Of a DNA stretch of 64,000 bases, positions 1 to 12,242 are shown in pieces. The stretch is from NCBI GenBank assembly GCA_028583605.1, contig CM053326.1:34814931-34878930 (forward strand), read 5' to 3'. How positions within the stretch are numbered: position 1 is the stretch's first letter; every line of letters begins with the position of its first letter. This stretch comes from Dastarcus helophoroides. Its lineage: Eukaryota; Arthropoda; Insecta; Coleoptera; Bothrideridae. Below the pieces are notes generated by a model that saw only the letters and a list, made by a program, of their open reading frames with translations, was not told the DNA's origin and ran no database searches. The position numbers and the translations under genes are program-made.

Positions 1-2000
1 GTTTCTTTCCATATTTCTAAGTTGGTTCGTAGGTTTTCGGGTGAATTGGCTATTATTACTATATCATCTGCAAATGAGTATTCTTTTATACAGTTTTTTT
101 GTAGATTGTAGTATCCTACTTGAAGGCTTGTTGTTTTAGTATTGTTTGTTTAATTATGTCATCTATCAGGGTGATGAACAACATTGGACTAAGCAGTTCT
201 CCCTGTCGTAAACCATCTTTTGTGTAAAAAGTAGAGGAACTGCACATTCCTGGTTCTGACATTATTTGCATTTTCCTCATATATGCTTTTTATACCAGAA
301 ATAAATTTTCGGCTGACTCCTCGTTGTTCCAAACTTATCCATATTTCTTTTCTCGGTGCCCTATCAAAGGCCTTTTCAAGATCAGTGAACGCTAGATATG
401 CCTCTCTCCGTTGTCTTAATATTTTATCCGTAAGTTGTTTCATCGTGAATATATGGTCCTGTATACTGTGGCCTCTTCTAAATCCACTTTGGGATATACT
501 TAGTTGTGTTTCTATGACTAAACGAAGCCTATTTGCTAACACCCTTTCATATATCTTTGCTACCGTGGTCAATAAAATTATACCTCGATAATTTTGGTAT
601 TGTTCTGCCTTTTTATATATGGGCATAATAACACCAATTCCCCAGTCTTTAGGTATTTGTCCTTTTATCCATGCCTTATTACAAATGTTTCTTTCCGATG
701 TGTTTAATCAATCTGGTGTTATTCCGTCATGCCCTTTAACGCTCTTAAGAACTTCATCTCGACTGCTTGTATCCGCTTGTCATTTTCTTCGTTAAAATCC
801 TAGGTTTCACTTTCAAATAGTAGTATAGGCTGATAGAAAATTTTGTATACCAACATTTTCGTATTTTTGGATATTTTTTTCTTCTTGACTATGGTTGCAC
901 ACATACTGTACGGGTCCTTTTTCAGTTTTTGTTGCTTTGACTGCTTCTTCCGTCTTTGGTTCCAGTGGATTTAATAGTTCGTAAAAGTATTCTTTCCATC
1001 TGTTCATAATTAATTTATCTTTTAGCAACGAACCTTCTTTGTTTCTTATAGTCATCCATTTCTCTTCTTTTCCTTTTCTTATTGTCTTCACTGATTTATA
1101 AAATAGCTTACGATCTCCTTTATTTGTCTCCTCCATTTTTTCCCCAAAACATTCCCATGCCTTCTGTTTAGCTTCCAAAACCATATTTTTTACTTTGGTT
1201 CTCCTCTTCTTATACAAACTGTAATTTTGTGTGTTATTATTTAAGTAATCTTTCCACGCTTGTTTCTTTAATTTGACTTCTTTTTTGATTTCATCGAGCC
1301 ACCAGGCAGTTAACTTTTTATTGGTGTTAGTTGTAATTGTGCCACATGCTTGTTTAGCTACTTCTATTAGGATCTTCTTAAATATTTGCCATATTTCTTT
1401 AATATATTTTTGTTCGATATCGTTTTCTATCTTACTTATTTCTTCCTCATTAATTTGGTAATGATTGTTTGCTTTATCTTCTTCTTTTAATTTGTATGTT
1501 TTAATATTTTCTATTTTTACTGATGCAGTTTCTTGTCGTTCATTTTCACTCCTACATCTCTCCTTTTTCCTGATTTTTGCTTCAACCTGGTAATGATCAC
1601 TACATATTTCTTTTGACTCTTACATCCGCAATCGATTTCCGATTATTTCTTTGCACAAGTACTTAGTCAATTATGGATCTTTCTTTTCTGTTTTCCGCTA
1701 TTCTTGTAAATTTGTGAATATCCTGGTGCTCATAAAACGTATTTGTTATTATTCAATTCTTTAATATGCAGTATTCTATCATTCTTAACCCGTTGTTGGT
1801 TATTTTTGTTTCCCCACATTTATATTTCTGTTCTCTCTTTTACCCACCCTACTATTAAAATCTCCAATCACGATAATTTCACCTTTACCTGTCTCCGTGG
1901 CCAATGTTAGTTTCTCCCAAAATTGATCTTTGTTACACCGCCATACGATCATCATAAAATACCGTAAGTAAAAAATATTCCCAATAACCACACGACTCAT
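1..2000 (-). pseudogene. RTE/craft-like LINE fragment, endonuclease to reverse transcriptase
   Basis: Broken non-LTR retrotransposon read leftwards. From 2000 down: the end of an AP endonuclease domain (IVIGDFNSRVG near 1845-1875), then pieces resembling the HKFTR, SIID and SDHY parts of the domain at 1750-1580 with in-frame stops; a lysine-rich linker (1217-813, with KEYFYELLNP); then the RT domain (626-189) with NYRGI, SQSGFRRGHS and the motif A equivalent FTDLEKAFDRAPR. The frame shifts near 190 and continues with RQGELLSPMLF (motif B region). The catalytic motif is FADD at 63-74. The element runs off the left edge of the window. Several frameshifts and stops show it is dead. EN-RT order and motifs are typical of RTE/craft-type LINEs; the clade is inferred from motif style only. 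Confidence 0.88.
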
Positions 2001-2030
2001 GAGATCACGCTAAAATGTTGTACGTTGGTA

Positions 2031-3022
2031 AGCTCTCACATCATAGCAATAAGCAACCGGCAATCAGCAACTGGCAATAGTCAAGACGTTACATTATTTT
2101 GAGAAGCTCTCACGCTGAAATAGACTGTCGTTGCAACTTTCTGTAATTATATCATCATCCAAAGATAAAAATATTTACAATGGTGGTTATTAAGACGTCA
2201 AAGAAGAAATAAACGTAGAAAATAGTGAATTGATCCATCACTTCAAGATCTGTGCCTTTTCCAGGACATCTCGTTTACTAGGATCTTTACGGAGCTCGTT
2301 ATAAAATACACGGATGGAGGTCACTAATTCGGTAATTTTAATAATATACGCCGCATCGTCCATTACATTTTCTTAAAAAAAAGCAACAAAATTGTTTTAA
2401 AACAAGATTGTGTCTTTATAAATATTGCTACTAAAGAGCAACATTATTGCTTTTCAACATGCACGTCGTTTCGCCAGCAAAACAGATTGCTCTCCTTCGG
2501 AAATAACAATGTCGTATGGCGTTGGCACAAAAAAAAATAACAACCAGAAGGCTAACTCTCATCGTGAACGTTTGAATCCCGTGACCTTCAAGCCCGTCTA
2601 TATTGAAAATCTATGTTGAAAGTTCCAGTGCAGTAGAGATGACAAAGTCCGAGATTTTAAAGGAATAGAGTCCGGTTATATATCCAACTCTTGGACCATT
2701 TTCTTTAGAATTGAAGTATCATATTTCGTTCTACCAAATTAGTGTAGGATTTAATTCTTAAAAGAAATTCCTAGAATTACTCAAATATTATCAAAACACA
2801 ATAATTGTGCATATGTAAAAAAGCTCTTTATAACAATTCGAGGTTACAGGTTATCACCATCGACCACAAAGGTATAAGGAGAGAGTTAACCTTTTGGTTG
2901 TTACTTGTTTTATGGCGTTGGTGTGAGAGTTACAGTATAAATCAATGTGCAAATGGCGATAATATTGCTCTTTGCTAGTTGCCAGTTGCTAATTTCTCAT
3001 TGCTTCGGTGTGAGAAGAGCCT
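2031..3022. mobile_element. Foldback (inverted-repeat) element, MITE-like
   Basis: The right arm (about 2885-3022), read in reverse complement, matches two blocks on the left: 2031-2079 (agctctcac, then cagcaactggcaa) and 2424-2565 (aaagagcaacattattgc, then acaaccagaaggctaactctc against acaaccaaaaggttaactctc). The left arm therefore looks interrupted by about 350 bp. No transposase frame is visible. I infer a decayed non-autonomous DNA transposon of unknown superfamily; target duplications are not clear. Confidence 0.5.
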
Positions 3023-3060
3023 TAGGTCGCAACGTCTCAGTTGGGTGTGGTGTATTGTAT

Positions 3061-6000
3061 ATTGAGGGATGATCTTACGTAATTACTGTGTTTTAATTCC
3101 GAAAGACGTAATACCTTTTACCGGCTCTAGCCGTAGAATTATTCGTAATCATATTTGACGTGATTTGTCACGGAGCCTCCACACCAGGAGCGGTCAACTG
3201 GTGGCCCGCACCTCACATTCGCCCAGTGACCATGTCCAATCCGGCTGGCTGCGTAAATGCATACATTTTTTTCAAAATGACCACTTCTCTCGAAATTAAA
3301 AAAAATCAGTTTTTGCAATTATCCAAACATTTTGATTTCAAGAATTAAATAAAAATATGTTTTATAAACTTTGAGTACCTTTTTAAAATTTTGAGAAAAC
3401 AGCCAAACAATAAGAAAAACTTTAAAGTCCTACAAAAAAGTTTAATTTGAAAACAAAATATCGAGGAGGATGATTTTTTTTATTTTAATTTTAAAATTTC
3501 GTGAAACACTCCAAAAACTTTTCAAAATTTATAAGAAACAAATTAAAATTGTTAAAGAAAAGCTTACATTTGGAGTTTTGGCTCAATCTTTTTGTAAATT
3601 TAATAAAAAAAAAATCCTTAAAATTTTGAGGTTCTCTTTAAGTTTTCGCCGTTAATCTAGGAAATTCAGTTTTTTTAATGTTCAAATTTTTTCCCTAGGA
3701 ATTCAACTTGAAGTTTCGTTTTTATAAAAACGAATTATAAATTTAGAGTCAAAGATTCGAGAAAAAAATCTAGTACTTCCTGATTAAACTTAAAATTTTG
3801 AAAAATATTTAATAAACTGAATGTTTTACAAGATTTTTTTTTCTCTCGAATCTTAGACTTTGACTAAAAAATACCAACTTTTTAAGTTTACAGATTTCAA
3901 GCTTCAACTTCGTATTTTCTAAAAAAGATTTACATTTGTGACGAAATAAAATTTACAAATTTAAAATTAGGTTTTAATTAAAATTTGAAATTTAAATTTT
4001 GAGAGAAAACATCTAGAGAAAATGTTTTCCTTTGAATTTGAATATTCCTTAAGAGATTTCAGAAATTAAAGTATATTTGCTCAACATGTTGACTTAAAAG
4101 GTCAAATTAAAAAAAGCAACAATATTTTAAAACATAACTCCAAATTTGAAAGAAGAGTTAATATTTAAAGGAAAATCTTTAAATTTATGTAGAATCAAAA
4201 TTTCTAAAATGTCCTCTTGAACAATAAAATATTGATTTTATTTAAACTAGCATTTTCTAGTATGTTTTGTTTACATTTTCCACGAAATCTTAAAATTTCT
4301 AAAAAACAAAAGATTTTGAGAATATTTTCATTAGTTAAATTCTTTTTTTCCAAACTTATTTGATTTTGAAAGTTTAGAAAGTATTACTTATTTTAGATTA
4401 GTTATTTTCTATTTCGATTTCTAGAATTCGATTATTTTTCCTCGAAATTTGAACTTTAAACTAAAAAACTTAGAAAGTTCAATGTTTGAAAACGACATTT
4501 GGAAAAAAAATGTTATCGCGATAACATTGGAAATTTTCTCCGATCATTTAATTTATTTCTTAAAGTAACTACCGAGAAAATTTAGGCAAAAGCAAACTCA
4601 TTTTTTCTTTTATATTTTATTTTGCGCTGGAAGAATTGGGTATAATGTATAAATTTTAAAAAGGTTAAATTTCGGTTCTGGATTTGACCAAATATCGAAT
4701 TTAGTATTATGCTTGAAAATTTGATATTTTAAGAGAAATGTCGAGTTGAAATTGATGCTTTTAGTCATTTTGAAGTACCTTATTTGAAATAAAAGTTACT
4801 GGTTCAAAGTTAAATGTCGAAAAAAAGTTAAACATTCGAGTGTAAGCTTTAAATTCAGCCCACGTAGTGCGTTGTCGTTGACAAAAGAACTTGCCCACCC
4901 CTATTCTACACATTATTGCTAGTGCAAAATTAAAATTAGTAAACACAAATATTTTCACAAAAATACCAATTATAAGAATATAATAGATCCATTTAAATAT
5001 TTCCAGAAATAATGGATTTTCTTAAGGGAACTTAGAATAGCAGAATTAATAACTTGAATAAATAGCACGGACACAAGAACGAAGTTGTAATTGTCGAAAT
5101 CAAAAACAAAATTAAGATTCGTTTGTAAAACCTAAAGTTTGAACCCCGCACGTGTTTTTATAGACCAACAGAGCCATTCATGAACTTTCAATTAGTAATG
5201 AACGCACTGAAGCGATAATACGAACATACGAACATCCGCACAACGGAACTGAGAATAATTATTGAGCTCGGAATAAGGGATATATTAGCGGAGTTTGTTA
5301 GGTTATTGTTTGGTAAGAATTAAAATATGTATTTGATTAATCACTTTGAAAAGTAATCGGCTTATACTCTACATATTACCTACTAATCGGTAGAAACAAC
5401 AACCACGTTATTCGAAAAAAGTTCGTCGTGTAAGGTGTTTGAAATAGAGATAAAAATTGAAATGTGCAATAACAAATTTCACATGCAATTTACTTACATA
5501 TTTATCTTTAGCTGCAATATTAGAGAGAGTAGTATGTTTTACATGCCGAGCAAAAATAGAACTTCCGATAAGGGAAAATGTTTTCCTAAATAACAATTTA
5601 TAAATTTTTAAGTTGTAGATAGATATAAATATCGATGTTGTGTAATGATTGTTGTAATCGACGTTCCTTATTATTGATGTTTCATTATGTTGGCTTGTTT
5701 ATCAGAATCTAAGTTGAGAACTAACGATCTTTATTAGGTGTTGTCCCACAACTTCAAGTCAACGAACACTCCATTTAAAAACTATAGTGTTTACTTTTTC
5801 GAACATAGATATACTATTAATGACGGTAGATGACAGAGAAAAATTGGTCTTTTGGAAACCGATTAATCAGAAATTCATTTCTTTACTACCTTGCTTAAAG
5901 TTACTTTATTTTGCGGATTCCTGTTTTGATTAGTCTAAATTTCGAGATTAAATTCAGAATCTTCGAAATTAAAGTAGAAATTTATATAAAAATCAAAATG

Positions 6001-6079
6001 TTGGGAAAAATTGAAAAATTTTGATTTTTAATTGAAAAGATTCTTAAAATAAATTTGAATGTTTAACGTTCAAGCTTGT
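3061..6079. other. AT-rich intergenic DNA, no gene seen
   Basis: Runs of A/T with recurring TTTCGA and TCGAAA words and short frames that start and end at random. A splice-flanked 14-nt stretch near 5500-5513 on the minus strand was considered but its length breaks the phase-1 pattern of the TIL genes. Nothing else is supported. Confidence 0.6.
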
Positions 6080-6345
6080 GATAACGAAGGCTTCTACGGC
6101 CAGAGTCAGTACAGGATATACTTCTTCCAGGATTGGACCGTGTCAAAGAACTACTAAGAGTGTTCAACGTTTCGCCCACCATCGTAGAGGCTTCTTCAGG
6201 AACAAAGAAACAATAAATGAAAAAAAAAGTTTTTATTTATTGTTTCTTTGTTTTTGAAGAAGCCTTCTACGATGATGGACAAAACATCAAACACTTTTAG
6301 TAGTTCTTTGACACAGTCCAATCCCGGAAGAAGCATATCCTGTTC
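6080..6345. repeat. Palindromic pair of Penelope-element termini
   Basis: Two inverted copies of the terminal repeat also found at both ends of the Penelope-like element at 25061-27462. The left copy (6080-6215) is in minus orientation and the right copy (6235-6345) in plus, meeting at an A/T-rich centre near 6225. It looks like an element deleted to its inverted ends. The right copy has lost the ribozyme core (TTGAAGA for CTGAAGA, AAAA for GAAA). Confidence 0.75.
6161..6204 (-). ncRNA. Hammerhead-like ribozyme motif in Penelope terminus
   Basis: Read on the minus strand: stem I TGTTC, core CTGAAGA, an extra A, stem II GCCT...GGGC (one G-U pair), GAAA, minimal stem III, cleavage-site dinucleotide TT, and stem I return GAACA. 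Stem I is perfectly complementary. The extra nucleotide after CTGAAGA departs from the standard hammerhead. Confidence 0.5.
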
Positions 6346-7228
6346 AGGCTTTTACTTAAATTTTGAGAAAAACTCGATATTTACAAGCTGAGTGTAGAGA
6401 GAAAATTGAGAAATTAAAAAAAATTGGCTAAATATAGACACGGAAATTTGCGAGAAATGTATACAAATTTCGAGAAAAACTTCAAAGGTTTATGAAAAAA
6501 TGGAACTTTGACGAGATCGACATTTATTTTGAAGTGGAAACTGGGAACTGAGAAATCAAATTAGAAATAAGGAAAATTTTAAGTGGAAATACTGAAGGGG
6601 CTAAATGCCAAAAAATATATTCATCTTTTTATGTTAAATAGGTACTAAATGCTATTGCCAATATCCTAACAAAAGTACCAAGTGCTAATCCTTCTTTCCT
6701 TACTATTAACTTAATTAATTTATTAAGTCATAAACGTTTTTCTATAATAACTTCAAACTTCCTATTTGCTACTTGCTTTCTTTGTTACCTGCACCCTACA
6801 ATTGTTATATTCGAGTTGTTAGTGGAAATTGCAATTTTGTAGTATGAAAATGAGAAAAAACTCAACAATTGAAAAGAAATTGAAAGATTACAACAAATTC
6901 TTTGAATTTTTAGTTTACTTTTGGAATCTTTGATTTGAATCCAAAAATCTTGCTGTTTAACTCGAATATTCTACTTTTTCCCGAAATTTTGCACTTTTGT
7001 TTTTGTTTAAAACTTAAAATGTAAAAAAAATGATGTTTAAAGATGCAGATGTAAATTTAAAAATGTCATATTGCCAACATTTCAGGTTCAAATGCGAATT
7101 CTTCAAATTTTGTTTTAATATATCGAGTTTTTTTCTTCGGAAGCTTAACTTTTTTACTGAACATTTTGTCATTAGTTTTAATATTTATAAAAAAATATCC
7201 TTTAATTAACAAACATTTCAAGCTCAAA
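6346..7228. other. AT-rich intergenic DNA, no gene seen
   Basis: Low-complexity A/T-rich sequence with scattered aaattttga and tttcgag words. No coding, RNA or repeat boundary could be supported. Confidence 0.5.
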
Positions 7229-8848
7229 TCTCGAATTTTAAGGAAAAAGTTTTAATTTCGAAACAAATTATAGAAATGAAATTTGAATTGCAACACGAAA
7301 TTTGAGAAATAAATCAAAATTTCGGAGAAATTTAAAAGTCCCTAAAAATCCTGACATATTTGAGTTTAAAAATTTGAAGTGTAACTCAAAATGTTGATAA
7401 AAACCTCAAGTATATACTACTTTCTACTCACAAATTTAAAACTTATAGAATCTTGGAAATTTGGCAATTAAAATCAATTTTGGAAAAAATTTGGACTTCC
7501 TTTTAATGTTTTGTTTCTCTCAAAATATAGACCTTAGACCTTAAAGCTTAAATTTTGATTTTTCGTCTCTAGAAATGTTGATTTATATTTCACTCGTTTG
7601 AAATATTTTAAAACTGAAATTCTTGCAACGTAAAAATTGCTCAACATTTCTACTTCAAAAAAATTGACCTTTAATCTGAAATAATTGACTTTTTTTGGAC
7701 ATTAGGACCAAAACTACTAAATTTTTAGAAAAAGTCTTATTTTTAAAAAAAGTTTTGGTGAATAGTTATGTCTCGAATTTTAAGGAAAAAGTTATAATTT
7801 TGAAAAAAATTACAGAAATGAAATTTGAACTGCAATACGAAATTTCGAGAAATAAATCAAATGTTCGGAGAAATTTAAAAGTCCCTAAAAATCCTGACAT
7901 ATTTGAGTTTAAAAATTTGAAGTATAACTCAAAGTGTTGATACAAATCTCAAGTATGTACTACTTTCTACTCACAAATTTAAAACTTATAGAATCTTGGA
8001 AATTTGTCAATTAAAATCAGTTTTGGAAGAAACTTGGTCTTCCTTTCAATGTTTTGTTTTTCTCAAAATTTAGACCTTAGACCTTAAAGCTTAAATTTTC
8101 ATTTTTCTTCTCTAGAAATGTTGATTTATATTTCACTCGTTTGAAATATTTTAAAACTGAAACTCTTGCAACGTAAAAAATGCTCAACATTTCTACTTCA
8201 AAAAAATTGACCTTTAATCTGAAATAATTGACTCTTTTTGGAAATTAGGACCAAAACTACTAAATTTTTAGAAAAAGTCTTATTTTTAAAAAAAGTTTTG
8301 GTGAATAGTTATGTCTCGAATTTTAAGGAAAAAGTTATAATTTTGAAAAAAATTACAGAAATGAAATTTGAACTGCAATACGAAATTTTGAGAAATAAAT
8401 TCAAATTTTCGGAGAAATTTAAAAGTCCCTAAAAATCCTGACATATTCGAGTTTAAAAATTTGAAGTATAACTCAAAGTGTTGATACAAACCTCAAGTAT
8501 GTACTACTTTCTACTCACTAATTTAAAACTTATAGAATCTTGGAAATTTGTCAATTAAAATCAGTTTTGGAAGAAACTTGGTCTTCCTTTCAATGTTTTG
8601 TTTCTCTCAAAATTTAGACCTTAGACCTTAAATTTTCATTTTTCTTCACTAGAAATGTTGATTTATATTTCACTCGTTTGAAATATTTTAAAACTGAAAC
8701 TCTTGTAACGTAAAAAATTCTCAACATTTCTACTTTAAAAAAATTAATCTTTAATCCGAAATACTTGACTCTTTTTGGAAATTGGGACCAAAACTACTAA
8801 ATTTTTAGTAAAAGTCTAATTTTTGAAAAAAGTTTTAGTGAATAGTTA
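7229..8848. repeat. Tandem repeat, three units of about 542 bp
   Basis: The word tcgaattttaagg recurs at 7231, 7773 and 8316, spacings of 542 and 543. Similarity extends through complete units, for example the block ctactttctactcac in each. Units 2 and 3 are closer to each other than to unit 1. The third copy ends near 8848, where the sequence changes. Short open frames inside (7695-7940, 8238-8432) repeat with the unit and are not genes. Confidence 0.88.
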
Positions 8849-9627
8849 TTTTATTTAATTTTGATTCCTAATTTAAACAAATTAGAAATTTTAACTTTTG
8901 CTGGAAATTATGAATTTTTTATTTCTGATAGTTTAGAATTCCCTCTCCAAATCTCGACTTTTTTTCTTGAAATTTAAGTTTAAATTTGATTTAAGGAGCT
9001 AAAGACTTGCAGTTTAACTTAGGATTTTGATAAACAAATTGACCATTTTTGTTGTTGCTCTATGAAATCAAAATTGGTAAATTAAAGTAGAAATTTTAAA
9101 TAATTTTGATTATTAAATTTAGTTTGGTATTTCAAAGTTTTGATTAACCAAATTCGGCCTGTGTTTGTTTTGAGTATCTTGTCTTGACCTTTTAAATTAA
9201 AACTGGAAATAAAAAATAACTAAAAGAACTAAAAATTAAAGTTCGAAATTTTCAAGTAGATATTTTGAGCAAAAATGTTAAATTTTTAAATATTACAATA
9301 AAAATTTTGAATGAGAAAGTGAAATTTTCTTGAAACAAAACCCTAATTTTAACTTCAAGAGTCTAATTTTCTATGCGAAAATTTAGATTTTCCAAATCAA
9401 CGGCACGAATTCAAGAAAAAATTCCAAAATTTCCAATTTAAAGTCGAAATTACGAAAACAACTTTTCAATTTTATCTACAATGTTGGCCAGAATATGAAA
9501 AACTGGGATAAATTAGAAAAACTAAGTTAAGCATAAAAATTGTAAGAAAAAAGGGCTTTCACCCAAACTTTCAAAAAAGTTGATTTGTTAGAAAGTCAAT
9601 ATTTTAAACATTGAAATGCGAATCTTA
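8849..9627. other. AT-rich intergenic DNA, no gene seen
   Basis: A/T-rich sequence of the same degenerate texture as elsewhere; no feature supported. Confidence 0.5.
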
Positions 9628-9864
9628 TTCCCTCAAACCAAGAAAGATTAAAAAAACACAACGAAGGTTGCTCTAGCGCGTTTCTACAGCCAAGCTATCA
9701 TTTCAGAAAGATAGATTGAGTATTTCTCTGAAGATTAGAGCCTGGCCGTCGAAACGCGTTAGACCAACCTTTGTTGTGTTTTTTAATCTTTCTTGGTTTC
9801 AGGGAACAAGATTTGTATTTCCATTTTTGAAGATAACCAAGGACCAGCCCGTTCCACTAAAAAA
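9628..9864. repeat. Foldback repeat, family A, copy 1
   Basis: Inverted arms flank a centre near 9715. The left arm carries accaagaaagatt and acacaacgaaggttgctct; the right arm carries the complement aacctttgttgtg and aatctttcttggtttc, then gaagataaccaaggaccag and ccgttccac. The plus-strand right arm holds a decayed hammerhead-like core (CTGAAGA, GAAACGCG) with a poorly paired stem II. Confidence 0.7.
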
Positions 9865-10097
9865 AATCAATATTTTGAAAACAAAAAGTAAAATATTTTA
9901 GAAAAAACAAAATTGTGACTTTTAAGCTCATAAAAACTTGACTAAAACTCACACTATCTAGACTAAATTCTTAATGTAGAGAAACAAGTCAGGGGTTTTA
10001 CGAAAAATCTAAATTTGAGAGTAAACGTAAAATTTAATTTCGAAATCTTAGATTTATAATTCGAGATTACAGTGGAAATTTTTATGAAATACGCAAA

Positions 10098-10305
10098 GGG
10101 TGCATTTAGATTGGACACGTTATTCTGTACATTTCTCCTTAACATAAGTGTCAACTATGCTGAGAGGAGGTATCCGAGACTTATCTACACAGCTGGCAGA
10201 AGACAGCTTTTCTCAGGATAGTTAACACTTCTGTCGGAGAGAAAATATAATTTGTCAGAGAGAAATGTACGGAATAAAGTGTCTAGTATAAACGCACCAT
10301 AAGGA
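10098..10305. mobile_element. Short inverted-repeat MITE of about 205 bp
   Basis: The left end GGTGCATTTAGATTGGACAC and the reverse complement of the right end, GGTGCGTTTATACTAGACAC, match over about 40 bp, continuing through TTCTGTACATTTCTC against TTCCGTACATTTCTC, then more weakly inwards. No coding capacity. The superfamily and target duplication were not resolved. Confidence 0.6.
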
Positions 10306-11259
10306 GTTTTAACTATGAACTTTTAGAAAATAAATAAAATTGAAATCTTCATAAAGAAGCTTACAACAAAATAAGTATAAATTGTGGGAGAAATCCAAGC
10401 ATTGTAAAAAATCAAGTTTTTTAGGCGAATATATCGAGAAGTTAATGGACATTTGGAAGTAAAATTCTAAGTTACGAGAAAAAGTCGAAATTTTGAGCTT
10501 ACAGTTGGAATTTGGAGAAGAGGTTTTAAAATAAAATTAAATATTGACATCTAAACTCATAATGTTTAGAAAAACTGGAATTTTAATACTGTTGTCGAAA
10601 TTTTTGGAAAAACAGGAGAAATTCTTTATAAACAAAACAAGTTTTCATACTCCATCGTCAAATGTGATTAAAATTTTTTCATATGAATTTACAGCTACCT
10701 TTCGTTACGCAATTCAAATTTCTTTGGTAAAAAAGTAAAGTGGCAAAAATCTTTGAAGTGTGATTTCACGCATTATATAACATACCTCGAAAGTTCAACA
10801 TAAGTGCTTTAAGTAGCTGCACAATCCTTTAGCAAACAAATTTCAAGCTTAAAAATAAAAAAGCTCATAAAATCTAGCCATGTATGATACTAGCTAGATA
10901 TTGTTAGGAATTATATTTCCTAATTAATGTGCTTGGTAGTTAACACATAATAATCATACTAATTATGTGTTGCATTTCAGCAAAGTTGTTATTAACAAAT
11001 TCCGGGTTCCCGGTTCACTTCATATGAGGATTTAGCTGCAAAGAAACTTTGCAAAACTTTGTGGAATTTCATACTATATTATGAATTTCATAATTAAACT
11101 ACACGGCAACTTGAGCACCTAAACCCTAACTAAAACAAAGTCATATGTGTGTAACTTTCAATACATATTCATTTGAAGCTAACTTCTTGTGTGAATATTA
11201 AACTGCAAAATGTATTATTCAAATCTTTCCCTAATCAGTAATAATGAAAGATTACTTAC

Positions 11260-11311
11260 TGGCGGTTACGTAGTATAGGGATATCCCAATAAGGATGACG
11301 TACTTCAACAT
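11260..11311 (-). CDS. Signal-peptide exon of a second TIL-type gene (paralogue)
   Basis: On the minus strand, ATG at 11311 opens 17 codons (MLKYVILIGISLYYVTA) plus one base, followed by the donor GTAAGTAA. Length (52 nt), phase 1 and residues match exon 1 of the complete TIL gene at 28838-28787 (MLKCVIFMGISLYLAIT). The peptide has a lysine followed by a hydrophobic stretch, as in secretory signals. A TATA box lies upstream at the same distance as in the paralogue. Later exons should lie to the left, but I find no TIL-coding exon down to position 1. They may lie outside the window, be lost, or be too diverged. This is either a partial gene or a relic of tandem duplication. Confidence 0.72.
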
Positions 11312-11383
11312 GATGTTCTGTTGTGGATGTTAACAGTAAGGAAATGTTCGACGACTGTCAACCTTGCTCGTGTTAAAAATCCG

Positions 11384-11390
11384 TTTTATA
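11384..11390 (-). promoter_or_regulatory. TATA box of the paralogous TIL-type gene
   Basis: TATAAAA on the minus strand, starting 73 nt upstream of the ATG. The surrounding sequence (acggatttttaa downstream, gcatcgaaaaaataaa upstream) is conserved around the matching element at 28911-28916, also 73 nt upstream of its ATG. Shared sequence and spacing support a real core promoter. Confidence 0.7.
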
Positions 11391-11399
11391 CTCGCAAAT

Positions 11400-12240
11400 A
11401 TGTTTATTTTTTCGATGCAAGATGATTATTGTTTTAAATAAAAGATAAAAAATGTAAATAGTGTTATATTTTGTTACTATGGTCAGGAAAATGCAATTTT
11501 AATGTTAATTCCTCACTTACATTTCATTTTTACGCATTTTAATTTTGCATGATTTACGTGCATGTGTAGATAGGGCTTTCGACATTTTTTGTGCAACGAT
11601 TAAACAACGGTTGCCCTTGAATATGAATATTCAACGTCTAGTGACAAAAGATAAATAAAAATAATCGAAATGGTTCCTATTTCCTATTTATTATTCTTAT
11701 TTATTAAATTATACAAGGTGGTTCAAAAACGACGAGGTTCAGTTACTTTAAAAATCTATGACATTTTTCAATTCAACCAGTGGCTTCGTTACGACTTTTT
11801 TTAGCATTTAATGTTTTTTCGATTGTGGAAGATTGCAATAGTTGATTAAATTTGTTTAGTTTTAGTTGGAGTTGTAACTAATTTATGACTAGGAAAGATT
11901 CGATACTATTTAGTACTTTTATATGGATATTTTTTATTTAATACGATTACTTTGTAATCAGAGTTGGCAAAAATTTAGTTACAATTGAAAATTAAAACTA
12001 ATGCTTTTGGTCGTTACTAACGATTAACGATTGAATTTAGTTTGTTTGCATATCGATCGAAATGATGGATTAAATTTTATTTGTTTAGTTTTTTAATCGT
12101 GACCAAAAAATTTTATAGATTTGGCTATGACAGTTCTGAACGTGTCATCTGTGTGATAATTTACAAGATGGCGTTTTATTTTTTTTTACATTTTGTTGAA
12201 CCATTTTTGATGTGATTGCTAATGTTTCTAGTTTGGGCTG
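11400..12240. other. Intergenic DNA upstream of the paralogous first exon
   Basis: AT-rich with no supported frame. A stretch near 11715-11800 (aggtggttcaaaaacgacg) has the look of a transposon end but no partner end was found. Confidence 0.4.
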
Positions 12241-12242
12241 AA

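Noticed and set aside
3160..3348. 62-codon frame in a slightly GC-richer patch
   Set aside because: No domain, no splice sites and rapid passage into low-complexity DNA.
5500..5513. A splice-flanked 14-nt minus-strand stretch as a missing microexon of the paralogous TIL gene
   Set aside because: Its length does not keep the phase-1 frame and its sequence does not resemble either known microexon.
6240..6345. A functional ribozyme in the right arm of the Penelope palindrome
   Set aside because: The core is mutated at two invariant segments (TTGAAGA, AAAA). The same holds for family A copies 2 to 5.
7695..8489. Repeated frames of 64-81 codons with similar sequence
   Set aside because: They recur because the DNA is a 542-bp tandem repeat. 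They have no domain and occur on both strands.
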